Positions 11,737 to 22,834 of a stretch of 64,000 bases of DNA are shown piece after piece (position 1 is the stretch's first letter; every line of letters starts with the position of its first letter). The stretch is taken from assembly GCF_003369915.1 (NCBI RefSeq), contig NW_022881625.1, forward strand, positions 7,192,001 to 7,256,000, given 5' to 3'. Under the pieces are notes generated by a model that saw only the letters and a program-made list of their open reading frames with translations, made no database searches and was not told where the DNA came from. The position numbers and the translations under genes are program-made. The stretch comes from Drosophila miranda (Eukaryota; Arthropoda; Insecta; Diptera; Drosophilidae).

Positions 11737-14700
11737 TATACCCGATACTCAAAATGAGTATTGGGGTATATTAGATTTGTGGTAAAAGTGGATGTGTGTA
11801 ACGTCCAGAAGGAATCGTTTCCGACCCCATAAAGTATATATATTCTTGATCAGCATCAATAGCCGAGTCGATTGAGCCCTGCCCTGTCTGTCTGTCCGTG
11901 TGTCCGTCCGTCCGTCCGTCCCCTTCAGCGCCTAGTGCTCAAAGACTATAAGAGCTAGAGCAACGATGTTTTGGATCCAGCCTTCTGTGATATGTCACTG
12001 CTACAAAAATATTTCAAAACTTCGCCCCGCCCACTTCCGCCCCCACAAAATACGAAAATCTGTGGCATCCACAATTTTAAAGATATGAGAAAACCAAAAA
12101 CGTAGAATTGTAGAAAATGACCATATCTTTAAGACTGCGGAATCTGAATTGGATCGTATTATTATTATAGCCAGCATCAAGAAAACAATTTCATTTTTTC
12201 TCGCCCTGTCTCTCTCTAACACACATGTTTCATAGTCGGTTTTGCCAATTGCAAAATATGAGTTCAAGGATCTCAGAACCTATCAGAGCCAGAGCAACCA
12301 AATTTGGTATCCACACTCCTAATATATCGGACCGAGACGAGTTTGTTTCAAAATTTCGCCACACCCCCTTCCGCCCCCGCAAAGGTCGAAAATCTGGGGA
12401 TATTCAAAAATCTCAGAGACTATTAAGGCTAGAGTAATCAAATTTTGTATCCGCCCTCCTGTTAGATCTTACTATAAAACGTGTATCTCAAAATTTCGCC
12501 CCACCCCCTTCCGCCCACACAAAGAACGAAAATCTGTTGCATCCACAATATTGCACATTCGAGAAAACTAAAAACGCAGAATCATAGACAATGACCATAT
12601 CTATCAGATTGCTGAATCTGGATCAGATCACATCATTTGTATAGCCAATAGGAACAAATCAATTTGCAGTGGCTACGCAGCACCCGACGTCACGCTCAGA
12701 CTGATTTTCTGTCTCTCTCGCACGCACTCTTTGTCGTGTCGTTCAATATTAGCGGCGTCTGCCGGAGGAGAGCCATACTGACTTAGTATCGGGTATAACC
12801 GTAGAGTTGCGGTGTCCGCAGCAACTCACAACGTTCCCCCTCGTTATACCCGATACTCAAAATGAGTATGGGGTATATTAGATTTGTGGTAAAAGTGGAT
12901 GTGTGTAACGTCCAGAAGGAATCGTTTCCGACCCCATAAAGTATATATATTCTTGATCAGCATCAATAGCCGAGTCGATTGAGCCCTGCCCTGTCTGTCT
13001 GTCCGTGTGTCCGTCCGTCCGTCCGTCCGTCCGTCCGTCCGTCCCCTTCAGCGCCTAGTGCTCAAAGACTATAAGAGCTAGAGCAACGATGTTTTGGATC
13101 TAGCCTTCTGTGATATGTCACTGCTACAAAAATATTTCAAAACTTCGCCCCGCCCACTTCCGCCCCCACAAAATACGAAAATCTGTGGCATCCACAATTT
13201 TAAAGATATGAGAAAACCAAAAACGTAGAATTGTAGAGAATGACCATATCTTTAAGACTGCGGAATCTGAATTGGATCGTATTATTATTATAGCCAGCAT
13301 CAAGAAAACAATTTCATTTTTTCTCGCCCTGTCTCTCTCTAACACACATGTTTCATAGTCGGTTTTGCCAATTGCAAAATATGAGTTCAAGGATCTCAGA
13401 ACCTATCAGAGCCAGAGCAACCAAATTTGGTATCCACACTCCTGTGATATCGGACCTTGACCGTTTCGTGTCCAAATTTCGCCACACCCCCTTCCGCCCC
13501 CGCAAAGGACGAAAATCTGGGGCAACCACAAATCTTAGAGACTATTAAGGCTAGAGTAACCAAATTTGGTATCCGCACTTCTGTTAGATCTCACTACAAA
13601 ACGTATATCTCAGAATTTCGCCCCACCCCCTTCCGCCCCCACAAAGAACGAAAATCTGTTGCATCCACAATATTGCACATTCGAGAAAACTAAAAACGCA
13701 GAATCATAGATAATGACCATATCTATCAGATTGCTGAATCTGGATCAGATCAGATTATTTTGATAGCCAATAGGAACAAATCAATTGGCACTGGCTACGC
13801 AGCACCCGACGTCACGCTCAGACTGATTTTCTGTCTCTCTCGCACGCACTCTTTGTCGTGTCGTTCAACATTAGCGGCGTCTGCCGGAGGAGAGCCATGC
13901 TGACTTAGTATCGGGTATAACTGTAGAGTTTCGGTGTCCGCAGCAACTCACAACGTTCCCCCTCGTTATACCCGATACTCAAAATGAGTATGGGGTATAT
14001 TAGATTTGTGGTAAAAGTGGATGTGTGTAACGTCCAGAAGGAATCGTTTCCGACCCCATAAAGTATATTTATTCTTGATCAGCATCAATAGCCGAGTCGA
14101 TTGAGCCCTGCCCTGTCTGTCTGTCCGTGTGTCCGTCCGTCCGTCCGTCCCCTTCAGCGCCTAGTGCTCAAAGACTATAAGAGCTAGAGCAACGATGTTT
14201 TGGATCCAGCCTTCTGTGATATGTCACTGCTACAAAAATATTTCAAAACTTCGCCCCGCCCACTTCCGCCCCCACAAAATACGAAAATCTGTGGCATCCA
14301 CAATTTTAAAGATATGAGAAAACCAAAAACGTAGAATTGTAGAAAATGACCATATCTTTAAGACTGCGGAATCTGAATTGGATCGTATTATTATTATAGC
14401 CAGCATCAAGAAAACAATTTCATTTTTTCTCGCCCTGTCTCTCTCTAACACACATGTTTCATAGTCGGTTTTGCCAATTGCAAAATATGAGTTCAAGGAT
14501 CTCAGAACCTATCAGAGCCAGAGCAACCAAATTTGGTATCCACACTCCTGTGATATCGGACCTTGACCGTTTCGTGTCCAAATTTCGCCACACCCCCTTC
14601 CGCCCCCGCAAAGGACGAAAATCTGGGGCATCCACAAATCTTAGAGACTATTAAGGCTAGAGTAACCAAATTTGGTATCCGCACTTCTGTTAGATCTCAC

Positions 14701-16850
14701 TACAAAACGTATAACTCAGAATTTCGCCCCACCCCCTTCCGCCCCCACAAAGAACGAAAATCTGTTGCATCCACAATATTGCACATTCGAGAAAACTAAA
14801 AACGCAGAATCATAGATAATGACCATATCTATCAGATTGCTGAATCTGGATCAGATCAGATTATTTTGACACCCGACGTCACGCTCAGACTGATTTTCTG
14901 TCTCTCTCGCACGCACTCTTTGTCGTGTCGTTCAACATTAGCGGCGTCTGCCGGAGGAGAGCCATACTGACTTAGTATCGGGTATAACTGTAGAGTTTCG
15001 GTGTCCGCAGCAACTCACAACGTTCCCCCTCGTTATACCCGATACTCAAAATGAGTATTGGGGTATATTAGATTTGTGGTAAAAGTGGATGTGTGTAACG
15101 TCCAGAAGGAATCGTTTCCGACCCCATAAAGTATATACATTCTTGATCAGCATCAATAGCCGAGTCGATTGAGCCCTGTCTGTCTGTCCGTCTGTCCGTC
15201 CGTCCGTCTGTCCATCTGTCCGTCCCCTTCAGCGCCTAGTGCTCAAAGACTATAAGAGCTAGAGCAACGATGTTTTGGATGCAGACTTCTGTGATATGTC
15301 ACTGCTACAAAAATATCTCGAAACTTCGCCCCGCCCACTTCCGCCCCCACAAAAGACGAAAATCTGTGGCATCCACAATTTTAAAGATATGAGAAAACCA
15401 AAAAAGTAGAATTGTAGAAAATGACCATATCTTTAAGACTGCGGAATCTGAATTGGATCGTATTATTATTATAGCCAGCATCAAGAAAACAATTTCATTT
15501 TTTCTCGCCCTGTCTCTCTCTAACACACAGGTTTCATAGTCGGTTTTGCCAATTGCAAAATATGAGTTCAAGGATCTCAGAACCTATAAGAGCCAGAGCA
15601 ACCAAATTTGGTATCCACACTCCTGTGATATCGGACCTTGACCGTTTCGTGTCCAAATTTCGCCACCCCCCCTTCCGCCCCCGCAAAGGACGAAAATCTG
15701 GGGCATCCACAAATCTTAGAGACTATTAAGGCTAGAGTAACCAAATTTAATATCCGCACTTCTGTTAGATCTCACTACAAAACGTATATCTCAGAATTTC
15801 GCCCCACCCCCTTCCGCCCCCACAAAGAACGAAAATCTGTTGCATCCACAATATTGCACATTCGAGAAAACTAAAAACGCAGAATCATAGATAATGACCA
15901 TATCTATCAGATTGCTGAATCTGGATCAGATCAGATCATTTTGATAGCCAAAAGGAACATATCAATTGGCACTCTCTACGCAGCACCCGACGTCACGCTC
16001 AGACTGATTTTCTGTCTCTCTCGCACGCACTCTTTGTCGTGTCGTTTAATATTAGCGGCGTCTGCCGGAGGAGAGCGATACTGACTTAGTATCGGGTATA
16101 ACCGTAGAGTTGCGGTGTCCGCAGCAACTCACAACGTTCCCCCTCGTTTATATCTTGTTATTATACCCGATACTCAAAATGAGTATGGGGTATATTAGAT
16201 TTGTGGTAAAAGTGGATGTGTGTAACGTCCAGAAGGAATCGTTTCCGACCCCATAAAGTATATATATTCTTGATCAGCATCAATAGCCGAGTCGATTGAG
16301 CCCTGTCTGTCTGTCCGTCTGTCCGTCCGTCCGTCCGTCCGTCCGTCCGTCCCCTTCAGCGCCTAGTGCTCAAAGACTATAAGAGCTAGAGCAACGATGT
16401 TTTGGATGCAGACTTCTGTGATATGTCACTGCTACAAAAATATCTCGAAACTTCGCCCCGCCCACTTCCGCCCCCACAAAAGACGAAAATCTGTGGCATC
16501 CACAATATTGCTCATTCGAGAAAACTAAAAACGCAGAATCATAGATAATGACCATATCTATCAGATTGCTGAATCTGGATCAGATCAGATCATTTTGATA
16601 GCCAAAAGGAACATATCAATTGGCACTCTCTACGCAGCACCCGACGTCACGCTCAGACTGATTTTCTGTCTCTCTCGCACGCACTCTTTGTCGTGTCGTT
16701 CAATATTAGCGGCGTCTGCCGGAGGAGAGCCATACTGACTTAGTATCGGGTATAACTGTAGAGTTGCGGTGTCCGCAGCAACTCACAACGTTGCCCCTCG
16801 TTATACCCGATACTCAAAATGAGTATTGGGGTATATTAGATTTGTGGTAT
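11737..16850 (+). repeat. Head-to-tail array of DINE-1/Helentron-like units
   Basis: Five units and the start of a sixth follow each other: 11737-12843, 12845-13965, 13967-15032, 15034-16146, 16162-16800 and 16802-16850. Each begins TATACCCGATACT and ends CGTTCCCCCTCG. Near the end each has AGTATCGGGTATA, the exact inverse of the start, and a hairpin of the form GAGTT-GCGG-TGT-CCGC. A (GTCY)n tract and TA-rich stretch lie near the start, as described for DINE-1/mini-me elements. Unit 5 has an internal deletion of about 470 bp, unit 3 one of about 50 bp near 14870. A 15-bp piece of the inter-gene spacer lies between units 4 and 5. Predicted short frames inside it are not genes. Confidence 0.85.
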
Positions 16851-17770
16851 CACAGTATTAAAGCACTCCGTGATATCGATACCCAGGAAGCTCCAGATGA
16901 TTTCTTAAACGTTATAAATCGGTGGACCCTCGAGTCAGTCTCTGTGGTGGATCTGGACAAGCAGTTGGGACTGCTCAAAGAGTCGGGCGATAACGACCAG
17001 GCTGTGTTACTTTTCAAGTACCTGGACGATTTTTTTGAATTAACAGCCGATCTGGAGATGAAGCCCTCCATCTGGCGTTACGTTAAAACACCAAAGCTAA
17101 TGAAGCTAATGAAGTCCCTAGATGGCGTTCAAGAAATAACTTCAGCGTATGTAGACGAAGCTATAGAGCGTCTAGAGAAAGAGGCCAAGGAGGGTGTTGT
17201 CCGCCCTGAGAGCGAGCAGAGTGTACTGGAAAAGCTGCTCAAGATCGACAAAAAGGTGGCGACGGTTATGGCCATGGACATGCTAATGGCCGGAGTGGAT
17301 ACCGTACGTAGTCTGTTGTTCTCATACTTACCCATATCTCATACATCCTTTTTTTCTAGACCTCAAGTACCTTTACAGCGGCCTTGCTGTGCCTTGCCAA
17401 GAATCCGGAGAAGCAGGCCGTACTTCGTACAGACTCCAACGGGCAATGCCCGGCAAATGACTTAAAGCTGAAGAATCCGTTTGTGTTCTTGCCCTTCGGA
17501 TTTGGACCCCGGATGTGCGTTGGAAAGCGCATCGTGGACATGGAGCTCGAGCTGGGCATCGCTCGACTCATTCGGAACTTTAGCATCGAGTTCAATCATC
17601 CCACGGAGAACGCTTTCCGCTCCTCCCTGATCAATTTGCCCAACAGTAAACACATTTCTCATCCTAAATTATCTTTACAACTGGAAAACCTTGAAGGAAC
17701 TTATTTGCAATATAAAGTAGGTGTTTTTTTGGCCGCACGTCAATCAGAATCAACTTGTTTTGTGCTTTGA
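16851..17770 (+). pseudogene. P450 copy 2, 5'-truncated and internally deleted
   Basis: The copy starts in the end of intron 2 directly after DINE-1 sequence, so exons 1 and 2 are missing. Exon 3 is 16856-17303 and intact in length. Exon 4 (17360-17770) has lost 276 bp in frame after CCGTACTTCG near 17430, removing 92 residues including the K-helix ExxR motif that P450 folding needs. The haem loop with its cysteine remains. The TAA to GAA stop loss is present, so the frame continues to TGA at 17768-17770. An open frame runs from the DINE-1 end into exon 3, but without an upstream ATG I can support. Confidence 0.9.
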
Positions 17771-17945
17771 GGCATGAGGCAAATCAAGCACACAAAATTT
17801 TCATTGTGCAATTTGTGCCAACACGAGAGGCGTCACTTATCTGTGCGGAGGCATTTTCCTTGAGCAACACATTGTGCAATCGAAATCCTGCACACGTCAC
17901 ATAAATCTCTTCCATTCGCGAATACAAGACCCATTCCTATTGGCT

Positions 17946-19636
17946 ATGGTTGACCCAACCTCCATCAACGGAGAGATCCTTGAGATGACTGGCGAGCATG
18001 TGGAGCAGCTCCATTCAATGTGGTCCCTCATGTTCGAGCCGAAGACATGCGAGGACTTTCTGCACAAACTCAAGGCGCACGCGGATAATTTCTATACGGA
18101 TCTGCTGACCGAGTCGCGGGAGAAGCAGGCGGCCATCCTGGATGACATAGCCGCACTCCGAGCCGAGGCCAGCGACCTCACCCGACTCCTCCATGAGACG
18201 GTGGACATTGGTCAGAGGCCCGACGATGTGCCACTGATCATATGGCAGCTGAAGCTGGACAAAAGCATTGAGCATCTGCGCGAGGAGCTCTCGAAACGTC
18301 GGGTGGAGATCGGGGAGCTGCTGCTCCAGCAGGAGCAGCTCTGCGAAGAGCTGGGCGCACTGCCGGGAGAAGGAGCCTCTACTGGCGGACCCGCTGCCCC
18401 TGCCCGATGTGATGGACGGCTTTCGCGACCATCTCGACAACCTGCGCTCTCAGCGCGCAGTGCGCCAGACGGAGCTGGACCAGCTGCGCAAGGCCATCAA
18501 GCATGACATGAAGATGCTCGAGCTGATGCCCCAGACCGATGCAGAGGATCGCCTACTGAACGATCTGAGCCACAATCTAACACCAGAGACACTAGAGCGG
18601 CTGCGGCAGATGCGCAACAGTTATGCCGAGCAGATCCAGGAGCTGCGCTCCAAAATCCATGACATGCGCGAGAAGATCTACGTGCTGTGGTATCGCCTCC
18701 AGGAGACGGACGAGAGCGCCATGCGACGAGTGCGCGAGTGCACCGAGAATACGCAGCGCACCTATGACATCCTCCATTCGGAGCTGCAGCGCTGCCAGGC
18801 ACTGCGCAGCCAGAACCTCAAGACGTTCATCGAGCAGCTGCGCGTCGAGATAAGCAAGTGGTGGGATCTAACGCTCAAGAGCCAGCAGGAGCGCAAGCGT
18901 TTCTCCAACTACTAGAATAAGTATTACAACGAAGACCTGTTGGAGCTGCACGAGCTGGAGCTGGATGATCTGAAGAGATTCTACACGTGCAACAAGGAGA
19001 TTTTCGATCTGTACGAGAGCCGTGCAGAACTTTGATCCCGCATGCAGGCTCTAGAGGCAAAGGCCAACGAGCCGAATCGTTTCAACAATCGTGGCGGCCA
19101 GTTCCTTAAAGAGGAAAAGGAACGCAAGGCCATCACCTCGAAGCTGCTCAAGATGGAGCAGCAGATCACTGAACTGAACGCCTATGATGTGCAATCGCAT
19201 GGCCCGTTTCTGGTTTATGGCGAGAACATACTGGAGCTGATGGCTGGCGAATGGGAGAACTATCGGCAGGCCAAGCAGAGCTCGGCCCGCAAGAAGGCCC
19301 AGCCCACCACGAGGACGGGCAGCAGCAGCAAATGGATGATGCCACCGCCGACTGCCGGTTCAACGGCCCCTCGCACGCCCCGAACTTTGAAGAACATGTC
19401 CTCAATGTCGACCTCGACAATATCGTTGCGCAAGACCCCAACAATCCAAGCGCAGCCTCATGAGCTCTCTGAATTCGATACGCCCGTCGCCGTCTACCGC
19501 ACAGCGGCTGGCCAACAGCCAGCTGAAGGCGTCTGAGTCGCCACTAAAGCGGGTCCGCGTCCTGGACAACACATTGCGTCGAGGCGGGGGATTGGGCAGA
19601 CGCAGCATTGGCACACGCTCGAACAAGAAGCCACGC
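17946..19636 (+). pseudogene. feo: feo copy 2, frameshifted and 3'-truncated
   Basis: The ATG at 17946 matches the start of the intact copy 6. Around 18365 a replacement-insertion (ggagaaggagc in place of the usual ctcc) shifts the frame. TAG at 18913-18915 and TGA near 19034 are further stops. Around 19450 a deletion removes the segment coding for the middle of the tail, and at 19636 the gene ends abruptly in a DINE-1 element, without the last roughly 90 codons, 3'UTR or poly(A) signal. It is the most decayed of the long feo copies. Confidence 0.9.
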
Positions 19637-20326
19637 CTTAATAGTCTCTGAGATTTTTGAATATCCCCAGATTTACGTCCTTTGCGGGGGCGGAAGGGGG
19701 TGTGGCGAAATTTTGAAACAAACTCGTCTCGGTCCGATATATTAGGAGTGTGGATACCAAATTTGGTTGCTCTAGCTTTTGTAGTCTCTGAGATCTAGGC
19801 GCTAATGTTTTACTCTAAGCAAAGCCGCCTATGCTACGTGTGTGTTAGAAAGAGACAGGGCGAGAAAAAATGAAATTGTTTTCTTGATGCTGACTATAAT
19901 AAGAATACGATCCAATTCAAATTCCGCAGTCTTAAAGATATGGTCATTCTCTACAACTCTACTTTTTTGGTTTTCTCATATCTTTAAAATTGTGGATGCC
20001 ACAGATTTTCGTCCTTTGTGGGGGCGGAAGTGGGCGGGGCGAAGTTTTGAAATATTTTTGTAGCAGTGACATATCACAGAAGTCTGGATCCAAAACATCG
20101 CTGATGCTGCGCTTATAGTCTTTGAGCACAAGGCGCTGAAGGGGACGGACAGACGGACAGACGGACGGACGGACAGACAGACAGGGCTCAATCGACTCGG
20201 CTATTGATGCTGATCAAGAATATATATACTTTATAAGGTCGGAAACGATTCCTTCTGGACGTTACCCACATCCACTTTTACCACAAATCTAATATACCCC
20301 AATACTCATTTTGAGTATCGGGTATA
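19637..20326 (-). mobile_element. DINE-1/Helentron-like element (partial)
   Basis: Minus-strand copy of the same element as the array at 11737-16850, here lacking its 3' hairpin end: the plus-strand left side starts inside the element at the feo junction. It keeps the GGAC/GACA tract (reverse of GTCY) around 20140-20185 and the terminal GAGTATCGGGTATA at 20313-20326. Confidence 0.8.
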
Positions 20327-20784
20327 ATAACAAGATATAAAAAAGCGCTAAAGATTAGCTTGTTTATATTATTATCAGGCCTAAAACTTTCGGCAGTCTA
20401 CCGACCATTCCATGCCCAATAAATTAAATTTTGCCAAAAAATCTGATGCCATAATTATGGCGATTTATTTGTTTCATTTCATTGAGAGTCAGATCAATCA
20501 TAATACTATATTCCTAAATATTCCGTAGAAGGTATAACATAGTCGATCAAATAGCAGTCTATATTAAAAAAATATGGCAAATGTTTACAATAATTTCTGT
20601 TTGGCATTCGCACGCTCCCGCGAACGTGTTTTGGCACTCTCTCTCTCTCTTGTTCTGTTTGTGCTCTGTTATCGGTCAGCTCTTTTTGCAACAAAGCTCT
20701 CGCAGGCCTTTCAAATAGCTAGCTAATGGAATGATTTAGCAATATAGCTCTGGCAGTGAATGAATTAAGTTCCTAACAAGCAAA
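20327..20784 (+). promoter_or_regulatory. Spacer and 5' flank of P450 copy 3
   Basis: The first about 250 bp are an AT-rich spacer (taacaagatata...) repeated between units and without genes. The next about 200 bp, from atggcaaatg near 20574, are the conserved P450 flank. It contains a (CT)n tract at 20637-20651, which is a GAGA-factor type site on the minus strand, beside a GCTCCCGCGAACGTG block. The P450 ATG lies at 20785. Promoter activity is inferred from position and conservation between copies. Confidence 0.5.
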
Positions 20785-22659
20785 ATGTTGAAAGTGCGCA
20801 GCGGTCTATCTATAATTCAGGCGCAAAAAGCAGCCCTCTCTGTCAGCAGTCCGCTGGTAAATATATAGTATACATATAGATCCGATATCACAGTGATATA
20901 CGTTTTTAAATCTCTTGTAGCGTTGGCAGACCACAGCAGCTGTAGCAGAGCCCAGAAATGATGCAGAGTGGCTACAAGCTCGTCCCTTTGATCAGATTCC
21001 TAGTAAAACTTTTCTGTCTACTGTTCGGAATTTTATGCCTGGAGGAAAATATAGCAAACTGGACATTGTGAAATTGTTCAAAGCTTTGCAAGACGACTAT
21101 GGAAACATATTATATTTACCAGTTATGATGGGAGGTACGTCATACCTGATGACTCACAATCCCAAGGACTTCGAGGAAGTGTTCCGGAACGAAGGAGTGT
21201 GGCCGCATCGGCCTGGCAGCGATACTCTTCGCTATCATCGGAAGACTCATAGAAAGGATTTCTTCCAGGGAGTGGAGGGAGCTTTACCCACACAAGGAAA
21301 AACCTGGAGCGACTTTCGATCGGCTGTAAATCCTGTCCTAATGCAGCCGAAGAACGTGCGGCTTTACTATAAGAAGATGTCCCAAGTGAACCAGGAGTTT
21401 GTGCAACGGTGCGTATGACTGATAATAAATCCCTGTTTACGCTCAAGTATGTTCTCCCCCCTTCACAGTATTAAAGCACTCCGTGATATCGATACCCAGG
21501 AAGCTCCAGATGATTTCTTAAACGTTATAAATCGGTGGACCCTCGAGTCAGTCTCTGTGGTGGCTCTGGACAAGCAGTTGGGACTGCTCAAAGAGTCGGG
21601 CGATAAAGACCAGGCTGTGTTACTTTTCGAGTACCTGGACGATTTTTTTGAATTAACAGCCGATCTGGAGATGAAGCCCTCCATCTGGCGTTACGTTAAA
21701 ACACCCAAGCTAATGAAGCTAATGAAGTCCCTAGATGGCGTTCAAGAAATAACTTCAGCGTATGTAGACGAAGCTATAGAGCGTCTAGAGAAAGAGGCCA
21801 AGGAGGGTGTTGTCCGCCCTGAGAGCGAGCAGAGTGTACTGGAAAAGCTGCTCAAGATCGACAAAAAGGTGGCGACGGTTTTGGCCATGGACATGCTAAT
21901 GGCCGGAGTGGATACCGTACGTAGTCTGTTGTTCTCATACTTACCCTTATCTCATACATCCTTTTTTTCCAGACCTCAAGTACCTTTACAGCGGCCTTGC
22001 TGTGCCTTGCCAAGAATCCGGAGAAGCAGGCCGTACTCCGAGAAGAGGTGATGAAGGTTCTACACCACAAGGACTCCGAATTCACTGAGGCATCGATGAC
22101 GAACGTTCCCTATCTACGTGCCTGCATCAAAGAGTCACAACGGATCTATCCTTTGGTCATCGGCAATGGCCGATTTCTCAATCGGGACAGCGTTTTGAGC
22201 GGATACCAAGTGCCAGCTGGTACCTGTGTGTCGATGGTTCCCCTGAGCTTGCTATCAAGCGAGGAGCACTTCCCCAAGGCTACTGAGTTCCTGCCAGAGC
22301 GTTGGATTCGTAACGCCACAGACTCCAACGGGCAATGCCCGGCAAATGACTTGAAGCTGAAGAATCCGTTTGTGTTCTTGCCCTTCAGATTTGGACCCCG
22401 GATGTGCGTTGGAAAGCGCATCGTGGACATGGAGCTCGAGCTGGGCATCGCTCGACTCATTCGGAACTTTAGCATCGAGTTCAATCATCCCACGGAGAAC
22501 GCTTTCCGCTCCTCCCTGATCAATTTGCCCAACAGTAAACACATTTCTCATCCTAAATTATCTTTACAACTGGAAAACCTTGAAGGAACTTATTTTCAAT
22601 ATAAAGTAGGTGTTTTTTTGGCCGCACGTCAATCAGAATCAACTTGTTTTGTGCTTTGA
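20785..22659 (+). CDS. CYP12-type mitochondrial cytochrome P450, copy 3 (only intact copy)
   Basis: Exons are 20785-20856, 20921-21408, 21469-21916 and 21973-22659, joined by introns of 64, 60 and 56 bp with GT/AG ends; the joined frame gives 564 residues. The N-terminus ([15 protein letters not shown]) is basic and amphipathic, fitting a mitochondrial targeting peptide. The I-helix AGVDTTSS spans the exon 3/4 border (about 332-339), ExxR is E390-R393, and the haem loop [12 protein letters not shown] has its thiolate Cys at about 481. The GKR ending is typical of mitochondrial-clan P450s that take electrons from adrenodoxin. Substrate unknown; CYP12 relatives are linked to xenobiotic metabolism. 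A lost TAA stop adds 25 residues. It could still be inactive through substitutions such as HHKD for PEKD. Confidence 0.85.
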
Positions 22660-22834
22660 GGCATGAGGCAAATCAATCACACAAAATTTTCATTGTGCAA
22701 TTTGTGCCAACACGAGAGGCGTCACTTATCTGTGCGGAGGCATTTTCCTTGAGCAACGCATTGTGCAATCGAAATCCTGCACACATCACATAAATTCCTT
22801 CCATTCGCGAATACAAGACCCATTCCTATTGGCT

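Noticed and set aside
13006..13044. (GTCC)n tract as telomeric or centromeric satellite
   Set aside because: It is the short microsatellite inside each DINE-1 unit, of variable length, not an independent satellite.
12001..15571. Repeated 88-codon minus-strand frames and 60-78 codon plus-strand frames
   Set aside because: They fall within each DINE-1 unit, change with indels between units and have no codon-level conservation or domain; they are chance frames of a non-coding element.
11737..16850. Regular direct repeats resembling a CRISPR array
   Set aside because: Units are about 1.1 kb and nearly identical along their whole length, with transposon ends; there are no short repeats with unique spacers, and the genome is eukaryotic.
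16764..16855. DINE-1-encoded N-terminus fused to P450 exon 3
   Set aside because: The open frame begins without ATG and crosses a recombination junction; I see no support for translation.
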